Origin: Blastomussa wellsi
Taxonomy: Eukaryota; Cnidaria; Anthozoa; Scleractinia; Plerogyridae
Assembly (NCBI GenBank): GCA_947652115.1
Contig: OX393561.1
Location: 45,742,547-45,806,546 of the forward strand
DNA: 64,000 nt
Direction of reading: 5' to 3'
Shown one piece after another: positions 33,517 to 49,205 of the stretch (its first letter is position 1; every line of letters starts with the position of its first letter). Below the pieces are notes generated by a model. That model was given only the letters and a program-made list of their open reading frames with translations. It did not search any database and had not been told where the DNA came from. The position numbers and the translations under genes were made by a program.

Positions 33517-35813
33517 ATGGCTTCCTCTTATCTTCAAGCGATGTTAAAGTTAGCTCAAAGACCAACTCATACGCTCAGTGACAGACAAGGCGAAGAAATT
33601 GAGCTAAAATCAGACGCAAAAGATACCCTATTGATTGTTAAAAACTGCACCAACTGTCATGCAAGCTTACAAGAGAAAGCTGCCAAGCTACTCGTGCAGG
33701 GCTGCAACAACTTGGTGCTGGACATGAAATCGACCTTGATTTCTGGTACACTCGAAATTCTGACATGCAAAAATGTTGTAGTGAATTTTCTTGAAGGTGG
33801 TCAGGTAAGGAATTGATAAAAAGAATGAAGCTGGTCTTTCCTTTTGTAACAGTTTGTAACAGTTATATGTGCGCGTGAATGGTGGAGTGACCTTTAAGTT
33901 GCGGTTTTCGATGAAAAAAGTGTCTGCGGTGATAACACTCTTTAGAACGGTCGGCATTTGGTTAGTAGTGAATAGAGTATAATAGTGTAGTACAATATAC
34001 CGTTGGCAATATGATGGTATGTTTAATATTAACGCACAATTAAAAATCAGGGCTCGAAATTAACTTTTTCATTCAGGAGCCAGCTGGCGACTAACGGGAA
34101 AATTTTGGTCGCCAGATCGTAAATTTTGGTCGCCAACTTATTTTATGTATAACTTACACAAGAACACTATTTTAAACCTTCCTTTGCATGCAAGAAAAGT
34201 CACAACTGAAGAACTAAAATGATTAGAAACAGCACAAATAACACTTAGGTATAGAGCTACCATTGTTCTCTGGTAATAAGTCTCTGGTCTGAAGGTGATG
34301 GTTTTCTTCATACAGTCAAAGATCTCCTAATGGACACTCTCGTAAGCGGACAGCTCTACTTACGGCCACCTCGACAAAACCCTGTTTGAACTCTAGCTCG
34401 TACAAACTCTGTATTTACACATTCCCGTAAGCGGCCAGCTCCATTTGAGGACACCTTTTCTGCTTCCCGAGGGTGGCAGCTTACGGGAGCTTCGACTCGT
34501 CACTAAACGTTTCAAGTCCATCGTTTACATGGTGAGACAAACACGGGTCCTTTCGTATTTTCCCTTTGCTACTTCTTCAACACGCAGTTCTTTATTTTCG
34601 ACATACTTTCCTTGACACCTTTTGCTGCCAACAAAAAACGCCATCCTTGGCCCAGGCCCCTACACTACCACATTGCTCGTACCAGTCTCTGACCAGTTTT
34701 GGAGGAAGCCGCTGAAACAATATGGTGTGCCGTAAATGCAATGTCGACGATTAGAAGTATACATGCAGTTTTTACGATTTTCTTGTAATATTCAGACATC
34801 ATTGTATTGGGGATGGAACAGTGAGTTGTATACTAGCTACCAGATCCGAATGATCAAGACGGTTGTGTTATGGCTTTCTTTAGTTATTGGAAAAACCGCA
34901 AGTCGTCAGCTGGCGACCAGTTCTGAAAATTTAGTCGCCAGTGCTCAACTTTTGGTCGCATTGGCGACCAGTGAGTCGCAATTTCGAGCCCTGAGTCAAT
35001 GTTATCAAAATATATCACAAGTCTTGCTGACATCAGCTTTCATATTGTGGCCTCCATGTACGTGCGGTTTCAGTATTCGGGAAAAATCCGATACGGTTTG
35101 CGGTTTTTTGGCGTATTTCTGTGCGGTTCTGCGGTTTTCGGACCCCTCTTACGCCCCCCTGCTCACACCTGGTACCCCTTAGTTTCCATTAGTGCAAGCT
35201 GAAAGATAGGAGATGGGACAAGTTTTTCAAATCCCGTCAAAGTACTTCATATCAAACATCATGCGATGTTCATGTTTATCTGCACCACCCCGGGTCCAAA
35301 TTTTGTCAGCTTCTTTATAAAGCTTCTTTGTAAAGTCTAGACAATATTTCTTGAGTGCCAAGAAACATTTTTTTCCTACAGATCCCAATTATTATGGCTG
35401 ACAGCACCACTGATATGACTGTAAATGTACTACAACATTCACAAGTGGAGTCTTTGTATTTGCACCAATCAAGTAAGATTGAAGTCTGTGTACTTGGAGA
35501 AAATCCTACAAAACACCCAGTATCTTTACCACCAGATGTTCCTCGGCATTTACAGTTCATTGTTCACTGGGAGAAAGAAGGGAACGAGCAGAAGCTTATT
35601 TGTGAGAAGGTTGTGCGGGAAGGCGTATTCCCCACAACAGAACGGAAAATGAAAGAAGCTCAAGAAAGAACAGAAAGAGACCTGGAGAAAATGGCTTCTG
35701 CGCTTGTGGACAGTATCAGGATCACACCCAAGGGGCAACAGAAAGATAACTTACCAACCCCTGGAAAGGTAGAAGGCTCATCAGGTACTGAGGCTGAGAA
35801 AAAAGGACGATAA
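33517..35813 (+). CDS. C-CAP/cofactor-C-like beta-helix protein (two-exon form)
   Basis: Exon 1 is 33517-33804 (96 codons, donor CAG|gtaagg) and exon 2 is 35382-35813 (acceptor ttcctacag), in phase, giving 239 residues. Residues about 25-200 show the repetitive short strands of C-CAP domains (IVKNCTNCHASLQEKAAKLL; NNLVLDMKSTLISGTLEIL; VLQHSQVESLYLHQSS; HLQFIVHWEKEG). This is the right-handed beta-helix found in adenylyl-cyclase-associated protein and tubulin cofactor C. In those families it binds actin or regulates small GTPases. The N-terminal CAP helical domain and the proline-rich linker are absent. A helical charged tail follows. A poly(A) signal AATAAA lies near 36226. An alternative donor at 35784 could instead connect exon 2 to the sirtuin exon at 37147. 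I recognise the fold by pattern only. Confidence 0.72.
34048..34993. mobile_element. CAGGGCTCGAAATT-ended DNA element, with a nested MITE
   Basis: The left end CAGGGCTCGAAATT and right end AATTTCGAGCCCTG are inverted, with subterminal GGCGACT/GCGACCAG motifs. CAGGG ends suggest a hAT-like group, but no target duplication is visible. A second inverted pair at about 34312-34502 (ACAGTCAAAGATCTCCTAATGG against GCTTACGGGAGCTTCGACTCGT) looks like an inserted MITE. All of it is within the first intron of the C-CAP gene. Confidence 0.55.
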
Positions 35814-37146
35814 ATTATCTTTTATCGTCACAGAAAAATTTAATTACATTGGAACTGCATTGCATGATTTGATGGCTTATGAGATTACTTATGTTCTTGG
35901 ATAATTATTTATAACCCTTCATTCCCAAGAATGATCAACATGTAATTTCATTGATAAAATAATTATATACATTTGAAAGTTTAAGGTGAAGAATGAGAGT
36001 AAAGAATGTATAGTCATTTGTAAGGAAAATGGATTCAAACTTGTTATGTTTTACATTCATCAAACAATGCAAAGTTCAAACTATGGAGGATATTTGCAGT
36101 ACTTATTAGGATGCAATATGAAGTATTTTCATTGTAATTTTCATTGTCACTTGTCAGTTATATCAATTTTCTTATACCAACTACTGTATTAAATTTGTCT
36201 TTTTAAGATACTATAAAGCCTGGAAATAAATAAACAGCACAAAATGAATAATTTTTCTTTGCGTATTGGAATACAAAATCTCATTGCATTAATAGAAGTG
36301 CTGAAAAAAAAAAACATTAATACTCAGTCACATACGTGTGGCTCTTTATTAAATAAACAAGTGCCTGGAATTTGAAGAAAGTGTGCAAAACCAACATAAC
36401 TTCTCCTCCCTGTCAATCCTCCTTTAAAATAGCATAGCAAGGAAGTATGACATGTCTCCTGAGATAAAACATTCCAGTGATATCATGATAAAGACACATT
36501 GCTTATTCCCCCAGTTTTTTCTAACACAAGGAAGACGGAAGTCATTTTTATGTTGCGTGTATTTGTTATACAGTGAGAACTAAACCCAGTAAAACAATAA
36601 ATCAGCTCTATAATTGAGAGGCTACTGGTCTATGACCAACACCATTTCCCTCCAGAATGAAAATCAATGATGCAACATGACTGACCTTAAGATAATTAAA
36701 ACACAATCAACAATGTTTATGGCATTATTCTTTTTCTTGCACATATGGGGCCCAGGCAAGGAGACCCAGAGTTACAATTATAAAGCTGATGTAGAAGTCG
36801 TGATTACAACACAAGAATGTCAAGGCACAATGATCTTGTTGCGCTCAAGTGCAAGAAAAGTTTGGGTCTGGCATTCCAGTGCCAGTTGTCTGTGGAATAG
36901 AACTGAACCATCTCTTAGAAATATGATTTCACAGAAGCGTTTTTTTATGGGACCTCCAGAGAAAAATTATATTTAAGAAAATTATTTCACTGAACATTAT
37001 AACTGATTTAATAATAATTTTGTTTTAAATTAGCTTAGAGATGGCCATTAGGTAAACTACTGAGTTATCGGTAAAGTATTATTGTCATCGTCATCATCAT
37101 CATCCAGGGATGTAGTTTACTATTTTTTCTTCTCATCTTTACACAG

Positions 37147-38408
37147 GTCCACCTTCAACAAAATCACCCTCAGTGAAACCCCGAGGTGAAAAACCCAGAC
37201 CACACCCAAATGGCAGAGACCATCATAATATTGAGAACGAAGATAACAAAAAAGAGTTCTTTGACTCACCAGACGATCTGGAGAAAAAGATTGATCTTCT
37301 TGCAAAATGGGTGAAAGAGAGTAAACACTGTGTCATGTTCACAGGTGCTGGGATAAGTACAAGCACTGGCATCCCAGATTTCCGAAGTGGCATGAACACC
37401 GTGTTGAAGACTGGCCCAGGTGTGTGGGAGTTACAAGCCAAGAGGGTAGCTCGTAAGCCGGGTGCAACCATTCCCAACATATTAAAAGCTATACCCTCCA
37501 CTGCACACATGGCTATAGTAAAGTTGCACAAGGAGGGATTGGTCAAGTTCACTGTGAGCCAAAACGTTGATGGTCTCCACTTACGCAGTGGCATCCCAAG
37601 TCATCAGCTTGCCGAGCTCCATGGGAACACCAACTTAGAGAAGTGCACCACATGTGGTGCTAAGTACTTAAGAGACTTTGACACCCGCACTGCCAGGAGA
37701 GTTCATGACCACCTTACTGGTAGATTCTGTGATAATGCAAAGTGCCATGGGCCACTTGTGGACTCCATCATAAACTTTGGGGAGAGTCTTCCAACTGATG
37801 AACTGGAGCAGTCTTACCAAGAAGCACATAAATTGGACTTGATCATTGTGCTTGGATCAAGCCTTCAGGTGTATCCTGCAGCTGACATTCCAGCAACTGC
37901 CGTCCAACGTAAGCAGAAGCTGGTGATCTGCAATCTGCAAAAGACACCACTCAGTTCTCAGAGTGCCCTTCAGGTACACAGCCAAATAGACACAGTGATG
38001 TCAGGGCTCATGAAAAGACTTGGTTTGGAGATACCACCCTTCAGAGTGCGTCGTCGCTTTGCACTTGAAACAAGCCAGGATAGCATTTCAATACAAGGCC
38101 TTGACCTGGAATGTGACACTCCATACTCGTTCTTCAAGCAAGTTTCCGTACGTGTGTCTCAAGAAAGTAAAGGATCAAAGAAGGTTGTAGCTGAGAAAAT
38201 CCTATCTAAGGAGCCGCTGGAAATGCATTTCAAGAGAATGAATATCTCAGATGCCAACCCACTGATTGCTGACATAGAGTTAGGTTTCCATGGTCATTAC
38301 GGTGAACCAAGTCTGTCATTCAGTGATTTCATTACATGTCTTGGGAAGATTCTGTTCTGTGCGGAGTATGACCTCACTACTGGGAAATGGTCCCTGCAAA
38401 AATACTGA
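37147..38408 (+). CDS. Sirtuin (SIRT6/7-like) exon, start lies in an upstream exon
   Basis: NAD-dependent protein deacylase fold in one long exon entered from the acceptor tttacacag|G at 37147. Visible: GAGISTSTGIPDFRSG (NAD loop), PGVWE, SQNVDGLHLRSG and ELHGN with the catalytic histidine, zinc cysteines CTTC and CDNAKC, and GSSLQVYPAADIP. About 130 further residues follow the catalytic domain, ending LGFHGHYGEPSLSFSDF, a tail shared with the paralogue at 41553. There is no in-frame ATG before 37336, and that one would delete the first strand of the Rossmann fold, so an upstream coding exon is required. The C-CAP exon ending at a CAG|gtactg donor at 35784 fits the phase exactly. That model (33517-33804, 35382-35784, 37147-38408) gives 650 residues. 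AATAAA lies at about 38447. Confidence 0.88.
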
Positions 38409-38941
38409 ACATTTCATATAAATGACAGTTAAATATAGATATATAATAAATAAAGAACTGAACTGAACTGAACTGAATAACATTTTTGTCAAAATGTCTT
38501 ACAAATACAGTGGAATCTGTAGACTGGAGCCTAGTCAGCTGTGACAACTGGGTTTTCATAATATCTTTCATATGAAACATGTCTAATTAAAAGAGATTGT
38601 TGTGAAACTGAAAATAAGGTGAATTATTTAACAGACTTCCAGTAACACAACTTGTGGTGATAAGATTTTCACTTCACCATATTATTTTCATAATTTCAAT
38701 GGAATAAAAAATTGGGGAATTTCCTGCATTTCAGGGCATGGCTGACTAAGGTCCTTTAATCAGTGGCTGCAGTGACTATTTGGTGGATAAAAAATATTAC
38801 GAGCCATCAAGGTATCTCTTTGGGCTTTTTACCGATGCTATGATAAATATTGCAAGAACTCCAATAGTTTTCAGTCGATGCCATTTATTATTGTACTGAC
38901 GTAAAGTGTATGAAATAATTCATATCTGAACTGTGGATTTA

Positions 38942-39078
38942 GATGAAAGTGAGAGATGATCATTGTAGTGAATTCCAGTTTAAGCAATTGAAGCCCCGAT
39001 TTTTTTTTTTTCAGGCTTCTTTTTTCCAATTGGGTAAATTGGAATTCACTACGATGATCATCTTTCGCTTTCATTTTT
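38942..39078. repeat. Fold-back MITE, CAGGCTTC family, copy 1
   Basis: The arms GATGAAAGTGAGAGATGATCATTG... and ...GATGATCATCTTTCGCTTTCAT are inverted. The centre carries GAAGCCCCGATTTTTTTT and CAGGCTTCTTTTTTCCAATTG. Related copies occur at 39540-39692 and 51515-51658. Confidence 0.7.
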
Positions 39079-39539
39079 GTACTGGCAAATAAATGAATAT
39101 CAAATTGTTTTATGTAACTGTTATTAATTGTAGATGTGTAAATTGTAAATGTGATCTTTGTAGTTTGTCTTGAAATTTTGTAATGGAAGACAAGGAATAA
39201 AAAAGGTCAAACTTTGTTACCTATTTTCAGTTTGTTTTGTCTTGAATTTCACCATTTGCACAGGAACCCAGTTCCTTTTACTCTGTCTTCAAGATAATTA
39301 GCTTCCACCTCATGCCCTGCATCCTGGACTGATCCATAAATGTAATGCACCTAGAAACGTCATTAGCCACTGGAGAGGGAGGCTGGGCATAAGCAGTGAA
39401 TTTGAACTTAGCTGAGGTTTCCTGGGCAACTGACCCACACCAGAACATTTGTAGATGGTTAAGCCTCCATGTTGGACAGATTCAAATCTCCTTCCTGTGC
39501 TCCTCCCAGCCCTCATCCCCCCTGCTCAACATTGATAGG

Positions 39540-39692
39540 TGAAAAGTGAGAAGTGATCATCACAGGAACTTTCCAATTTAACAATTGGAATAAAGAATCC
39601 TGAAAATATTCAGGGCCTCAATGCGATCCCATTGAAGCCTTGAATTTCTGAGGCTTCTTTATTCCACTTGCATAAAGTGCTACTATGATCAC
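39540..39692. repeat. Fold-back MITE, CAGGCTTC family, copy 2
   Basis: GTGAAAAGTGAGAAGTGATCATC at the left, GAGGCTTCTTTATTCCA in the centre, and a weakly mirrored right end at TATGATCAC. More diverged than copy 1. Confidence 0.5.
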
Positions 39693-40338
39693 ATTTCGGT
39701 CAGTTTTCTACAGAGACAACTGAAACTTGGCACACTAATGGTTCTTCAGGTGACACACCTATGGTGAAAACTAAATCTTGTTTCCATGGTAACACACTGT
39801 TCCAGTCCCCTTGCACCTGTTTGCAGTATTTGAGTCATTTTTAGCCCAGAAAAATTAAACCAGGCCAAAGAACCGACCTAACACACTCTCTCCTCCACAG
39901 AGGCCACGTTTTGTTTTTGTAGGGGTTTGGGCAGGAAGTGCGTGCAGTCTAGGGAGAGGGGAAAACGGAAGCGTGCAGGACCGGGGACATTGGGAAGGTA
40001 GAAGGAAAGAAGCGAGCAGCAATCATTTTTTACTTTTTTCTCCACTGAAGGGGCCTCTGCAGAGGAGAGAGGAGAAATATCAAAACTGACAGCCAAAAAT
40101 GGCCAGAATAGCCTTGAACATTGGGGGAGTCTGGGAAAGAATCAAACATTTCTGATACAAACTAGGTGATATATTTTTTCTTCACCTATTTGATTAAAAT
40201 TGGGTTGATTATATGACGTCATCACTTAGTAAATTTTCATATTTTAAAATCTTGAATATCTCTGAAAGGAAGATATATTTTTAAAAAATGCTCACTTCTA
40301 TATAAGTTTCACCAACATCCACAGTTCATATCCACAGT

Positions 40339-40361
40339 TATTATTATTATTATTATTATTA

Positions 40362-40430
<69 letters not shown>
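40339..40430. repeat. (ATT)n microsatellite
   Basis: About 30 ATT triplets with one interruption (ATTAATT). Clear by eye. Confidence 0.97.
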
Positions 40431-40431
<1 letters not shown>

Positions 40432-40463
40432 GCATAAAATACACCTACATTCCGCGATCCGCC

Positions 40464-40548
40464 TAGTCTCCTACGCAGCCGTCATTAGGGGATTGCGTTA
40501 CACACAAGTGGTAACGCAATCCCCTAATAACGCCTTCGTAGCAGGCTA
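40464..40548. mobile_element. 85-bp palindromic element with 9-bp target duplication
   Basis: The arms of about 38 bp (TAGTCTCCTACGCAGCCGTC...GGATTGCGTTAC and its complement) surround ACACAAGTG. CGATCCGCC occurs on both sides (40455-40463 and 40549-40557). A 9-bp duplication is typical of Mutator-like elements. Confidence 0.7.
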
Positions 40549-41552
40549 CGATCCGCCTTGGTAGTGGGACTGTCTGGACAAGACTGTTTGAAGACTTCGA
40601 CCCAGTCCTCCGCTCGGACTGTTGCTGCAAAAAGTGCGAAGCTCGTCAATATTTGACAACATAGCGACAAAACTTGGGTAGGTATAACCTTAATTAATAC
40701 TATTTAATGTGTTTGAAATCGGGCGAAATGTGAGCGTTATTTTAAGATTACGCATAAAATACGCGATTGCATTGCGATCTGATTCAATCTGATGGAAATC
40801 GAAAAGATACGAAGAATTGATTTTCTATTACCACCAATTGTTTCATCGAAAAATCCTTTATAGATATCTCAAAGCAATGTTTTGTTTACGCGAAGTATCA
40901 ATCCCAGCAGTTTGGATTCGAAAATACCGTAGTGTGTAGAAGAGCTGAGCATAAAGAATCATCACTCTGGATGGACAATGATAACATAAAAAGTGAAAAA
41001 TAATAATTCTATTCAAAGCAGCCTTTCAGATCACGCTTGTGTATGCTAAGCAAAGCAGGCTATTTTCAATTTTACCTTTTTTGCACTCTATTAGGGTTTC
41101 GTCTCTTTTTCCACCGTGCATTGAAACTGATGGCATTCATATCAAGGCTTTTTCATATGTCTTTTATCTCGTGAATTTGCTGATGTAAAAAAATCAAAAT
41201 CAAACTAGAAGAAATACCCTTGAACAAATCACAAACCAAGTCAGGAAATAGGATGTGGTGTTGGCACAGGGGCCTGGGCCTCCCAGAGAGGGAAGTTGGG
41301 AAGTTAGTTGGGACAAGTTGGGAAGAAGTTGGGTCTATGTTCCAGTACCAACCCCATCCCCAACTGCAGTGATGTGGCTTCCAACTCGTAGAAATTATTA
41401 TGCAGTTTGGAATCCCACTTGATCCACCCTCCCATCCCAACTTGGTCTGCTCCCATGTCCCATCTAACAACTGGTTCATATCTGATCTTTTTTAGTTGTG
41501 CGCTGCTTGAATGCAAATATGATTTAATTTTTGTTCTTTTTAGTTGTATAAT

Positions 41553-42959
41553 ATGGCATCTAATTCTACCCCAAAGAAAGCATCATCAGGAACGCATATG
41601 GAATTAATGTTTGCCAAAGCGCATAAGACGCAAAAAGAACTTCAAGATGACTACAAGAATGCACCAAAGGTTAAAGACAAGGCTCCAGTCAAGAAAGAAA
41701 CTAACCCCAAACCACACTCATCAAGCAGGAAGCCACAACACAATGCCACTGGCTCAAAACCTAGATCTAACAATGCTATCTCATCTGAATTTGAGAAAAA
41801 AGAATATTTTGATTCAGAAGACGTTTTGGGTAAGAAAATTGATGAACTAGCCAATTGGATCCAGGAAAGTCGTTACTGCATTGTGTTCACAGGTGCTGGC
41901 ATTAGCACAAGCACAGGGATCCCCGATTTTCGGAGTGGAATGAACACAGTTCTTTCCACCGGACCCGGCATATGGGAGAAGAAAGCCCATGGGGTAATGT
42001 TACCATCACAACAGAAAAAGGTACAAAGTGTTCTGAGAGCACTGCCTTCCCCATCTCACATGGCACTGGTGCGGCTCCAAGAAGAAGGGCTTGTAAAGTT
42101 TGTTGTTAGCCAAAACACAGATGGATTGCACAGAAGATCAGGCCTTGACCCTAATTTTCTTGCGGAATTACATGGAAACACTAATATGGAGAGATGTTTA
42201 CAGTGCGGTTTTAAGTTTATGAGGGACTTTAGAACCCGCACTGCCAAGAAGGTTCACAACCACTTAACTGGGCGTTTTTGTGACAATCCAAAGTGTAGGG
42301 GGCCTCTTGTGGACTCCATCATCAATTTTAATGAAGACCTACCTGAGGAAGAGCTGGAGAATGGGATTCGACATGCTGAGTTGGCAGATCTTTGCATTGT
42401 GTTGGGGTCAAGCCTTAGGGTTTACCCTGCTGCAGACATCCCTGGGAACATGATCAAGAGAGGGGCAAAGGTAGTGATTGTCAATTTGCAGAAAACGCCT
42501 TTGAACAAGAGATGTGCGATGGAGGTTCATTCTACAATTGACACTCTTGTGCTGGGCGTGATGAAGCAGCTGCACCTCGAAGTTCCCTCTTTTAAGCTGA
42601 AGCGCTGCTTTGCAGTAGATGTCACAGCTGACTCCCTTACAATTCAGGGGCTAGATCCTTCCACAAAAACCCCATACTCCTTCCTCAAAAGTATCAACAT
42701 TGAGTTGCCAACCTTTCAATCTGATATCCAGATTGACAAAGAGCCCTTCATTGTAAAGTTCCCTCGTCATCTTACTCTATCTGAACAAAACCTTCTGTCA
42801 GTGAGGGTCACTCTTACCTTTCAGGGCCATTACAGTGAGCCAGACTTGACAGTCAATCACATGGTCACCAACACAGGGCGTACTGTTTTTATGATTGAAT
42901 TTGATGTGGCAACTGGTCAGTGGGACATCCAGAAAGAACAAGAAGACTCAAGTGGCTGA
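41553..42959 (+). CDS. Sirtuin (SIRT6/7-like), single coding exon, complete
   Basis: 468 residues from the ATG at 41553 to TGA at 42957-42959. Residues 1-95 are a lysine/serine-rich, probably disordered leader. The catalytic domain follows: FTGAGISTSTGIPDFRSG (about 112-129), SQNTDGLHRRSG, ELHGN, zinc cysteines CLQC (about 216) and CDNPKC (about 245), and GSSLRVYPAADIPGN. A C-terminal extension of about 130 residues ends FQGHYSEPDL...VFMIEFDVATGQWDIQ. Sirtuins use NAD+ to remove acyl groups from lysines; the PGIWE region and the spacing resemble the SIRT6/7 class rather than SIRT1-3. The C-terminal extension is shared with the 37147 gene and is not one I know from SIRT6 or SIRT7. Absence of introns in the coding region contrasts with intron-rich neighbours. 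A codon upstream of the ATG overlaps a probable acceptor (TTTTTAG), so a 5' untranslated exon is likely. Confidence 0.92.
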   Translation: MASNSTPKKASSGTHMELMFAKAHKTQKELQDDYKNAPKVKDKAPVKKETNPKPHSSSRKPQHNATGSKPRSNNAISSEFEKKEYFDSEDVLGKKIDELANWIQESRYCIVFTGAGISTSTGIPDFRSGMNTVLSTGPGIWEKKAHGVMLPSQQKKVQSVLRALPSPSHMALVRLQEEGLVKFVVSQNTDGLHRRSGLDPNFLAELHGNTNMERCLQCGFKFMRDFRTRTAKKVHNHLTGRFCDNPKCRGPLVDSIINFNEDLPEEELENGIRHAELADLCIVLGSSLRVYPAADIPGNMIKRGAKVVIVNLQKTPLNKRCAMEVHSTIDTLVLGVMKQLHLEVPSFKLKRCFAVDVTADSLTIQGLDPSTKTPYSFLKSINIELPTFQSDIQIDKEPFIVKFPRHLTLSEQNLLSVRVTLTFQGHYSEPDLTVNHMVTNTGRTVFMIEFDVATGQWDIQKEQEDSSG

Positions 42960-44354
42960 CAAGACGAATTGTCTGACTGCTCATGGAACAATGTTGGTTG
43001 TAGCAAGTTGTCTAGTAACATGACATTCATTGTAGGTCTGCCTGAAAGAATTTCCAGTATTGTGAATCATATTTAAAGGATCACTGTGTAAAAGTTTCTT
43101 TGTGTTACTAATTCAGAAGAAGAAAACTGGACAGAGTTAAGCAGTTGTATTACCTGTTAAAGAATTGTTGGTAGTGGTGGGTATATTAACGGCAATGCAC
43201 ATTAGTACGTGCCCACATACCCAGGCAAGTCTTCCTCATACCAAATCCTCTCAAGATACAAGTAGTTTTATCTTGTAATTGTTTTGGTACATTCCTGAAA
43301 ATTAATCATTGCTGCTGTTGGCAGGTATTGTCAAGTGTCTATCCCGGCCTGTTATTTACTCTTGTTGTTCTAAAAGTTGAAAAGTTGGGAAAAAAGATCA
43401 GTGCTAATAGTTTGCTTTGAAAACAGTGTCAAAGCACTCATAAGGTCATCAATGTGACAGCGATAACAATCTTAATCTTAGTCTTAATTTTAGTAAATAA
43501 GAGTTCTGTTTGCGAGGTGGTTTCTTGTGAATCTCCCCTGCTTGAGATGCCATGCAGAGTCCTCACCCCCCCCCCCCTCCCAAAAAAAAAAACAGAAAAT
43601 GACAAACTAAAAGCCAATATAAAAGATTTTATCCAACATTAAATTACATTCCTTGACTGTCATAAATTTAAAACAAATTATCAAGTATCCCTAAAAGTTA
43701 ACAAGCTGTATTCTTTGTAATGCCACAGCCTTTGTCATCAGACAAATGTTAGTATCATGGAAAGTCTGGTCCTGACCCAAAAAGAGACTGTTTCTCAGGT
43801 GTAATGATATGGATTTGTGTCAAACTTAATTTCTCTCTAGGAAGCTTGTTCTAAATTACAGAAAATCATGATATACTTTTTGGTACAGCAGGTCTGAATA
43901 TGGCAACTCAATGGCTGGACCTGCCATAAAATGCTTACTAACGTAATGCCCAGGGTTGTCAATAAGATTTGAAGTATGCGGAGATATTTTGAAAGTACAC
44001 GGCACTGGGGGCCGTTTTTAAGCATTTTTGTAACGACTGCTTTTTTCCCGCTTATCTCTGCCAAATTGAAGCCGGCGAAAACGTTTAAGTAGCCGGCGAT
44101 ATCGCCGGTTGCCGGCGCTTATTGACAACCCTGAATGCCTAAAGAAAGAAAAAATATAAAAATCTGGGTCCTGTTGTTGTTGGTTTGTTTGTTTTTGTCT
44201 TGAGAGTTGCATTTACATTGAATTTTTACTTTTTTCCCTTTTTTATTAACAAATTCATAAATTATAGCTTGACTATACAATTTAATAATTTTCCTAGATA
44301 TAAATTCAACTTTAAAATATATTAGTGTGAGCCTTCTAATATCAAAATATCAGT
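42960..44354. other. Intergenic region, sirtuin 3' flank to xylulokinase 3' end
   Basis: No gene seen. It contains a C-run/A-run (about 43566-43592) and one hAT-like mini-element (43951-44133). Two genes converge here: plus-strand sirtuin and minus-strand xylulokinase. A minus-strand AATAAA for the latter is near 44240. Confidence 0.5.
43951..44133. mobile_element. hAT-like mini-element, 183 bp
   Basis: The ends CAGGGTTGTCAATAAG and CTTATTGACAACCCTG are perfect 16-bp inverted repeats. AATGCC directly repeats on both flanks (43945-43950, 44134-44139), part of a probable target duplication. The interior has a GCCGGCG-rich palindromic segment. Confidence 0.75.
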
Positions 44355-49011
<4,657 letters not shown>

Positions 49012-49205
49012 CTTGAAGTGGGACGACAAAAGTTCGGGAGCGTCGGATGTCTTCGGACAATTGTCGGCTATAGTTCGTTAATGAGATTCTAGGCATGCGC
49101 GTCGTTCCTCACTACCGCGTGTGCTGCCATCTTGTCATAGCGTTCGATAGATGTTTCGTCGTTTTCCGTTAATTCTTAGCGACAAACTCCACCAAAAAGC
49201 GACTG
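49012..49205. promoter_or_regulatory. Probable bidirectional promoter, XYLB/RBM4-like
   Basis: 194 bp between divergent start codons, moderately GC-rich with CGCGTCG and ACCGCGTG-type CpG sites and no TATA box. Confidence 0.55.

Larger units (their letters stand above)
38409..41552. other. Intergenic region between the two sirtuin genes
   Basis: No gene seen. It holds two fold-back elements of one family (38942-39078, 39540-39692), an (ATT)n tract (40339-40430) and an 85-bp palindromic element (40464-40548). The second sirtuin's promoter or 5' untranslated exon should lie in 40560-41540; a TTTTTAG acceptor-like site at 41543 suggests an untranslated first exon. Confidence 0.5.

Noticed and set aside
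37336..38408. Sirtuin gene starting at its first in-frame ATG
   Set aside because: Initiation there would remove the helix and the start of the strand that build the NAD-binding fold, and leave conserved open sequence back to the acceptor at 37147 unexplained.
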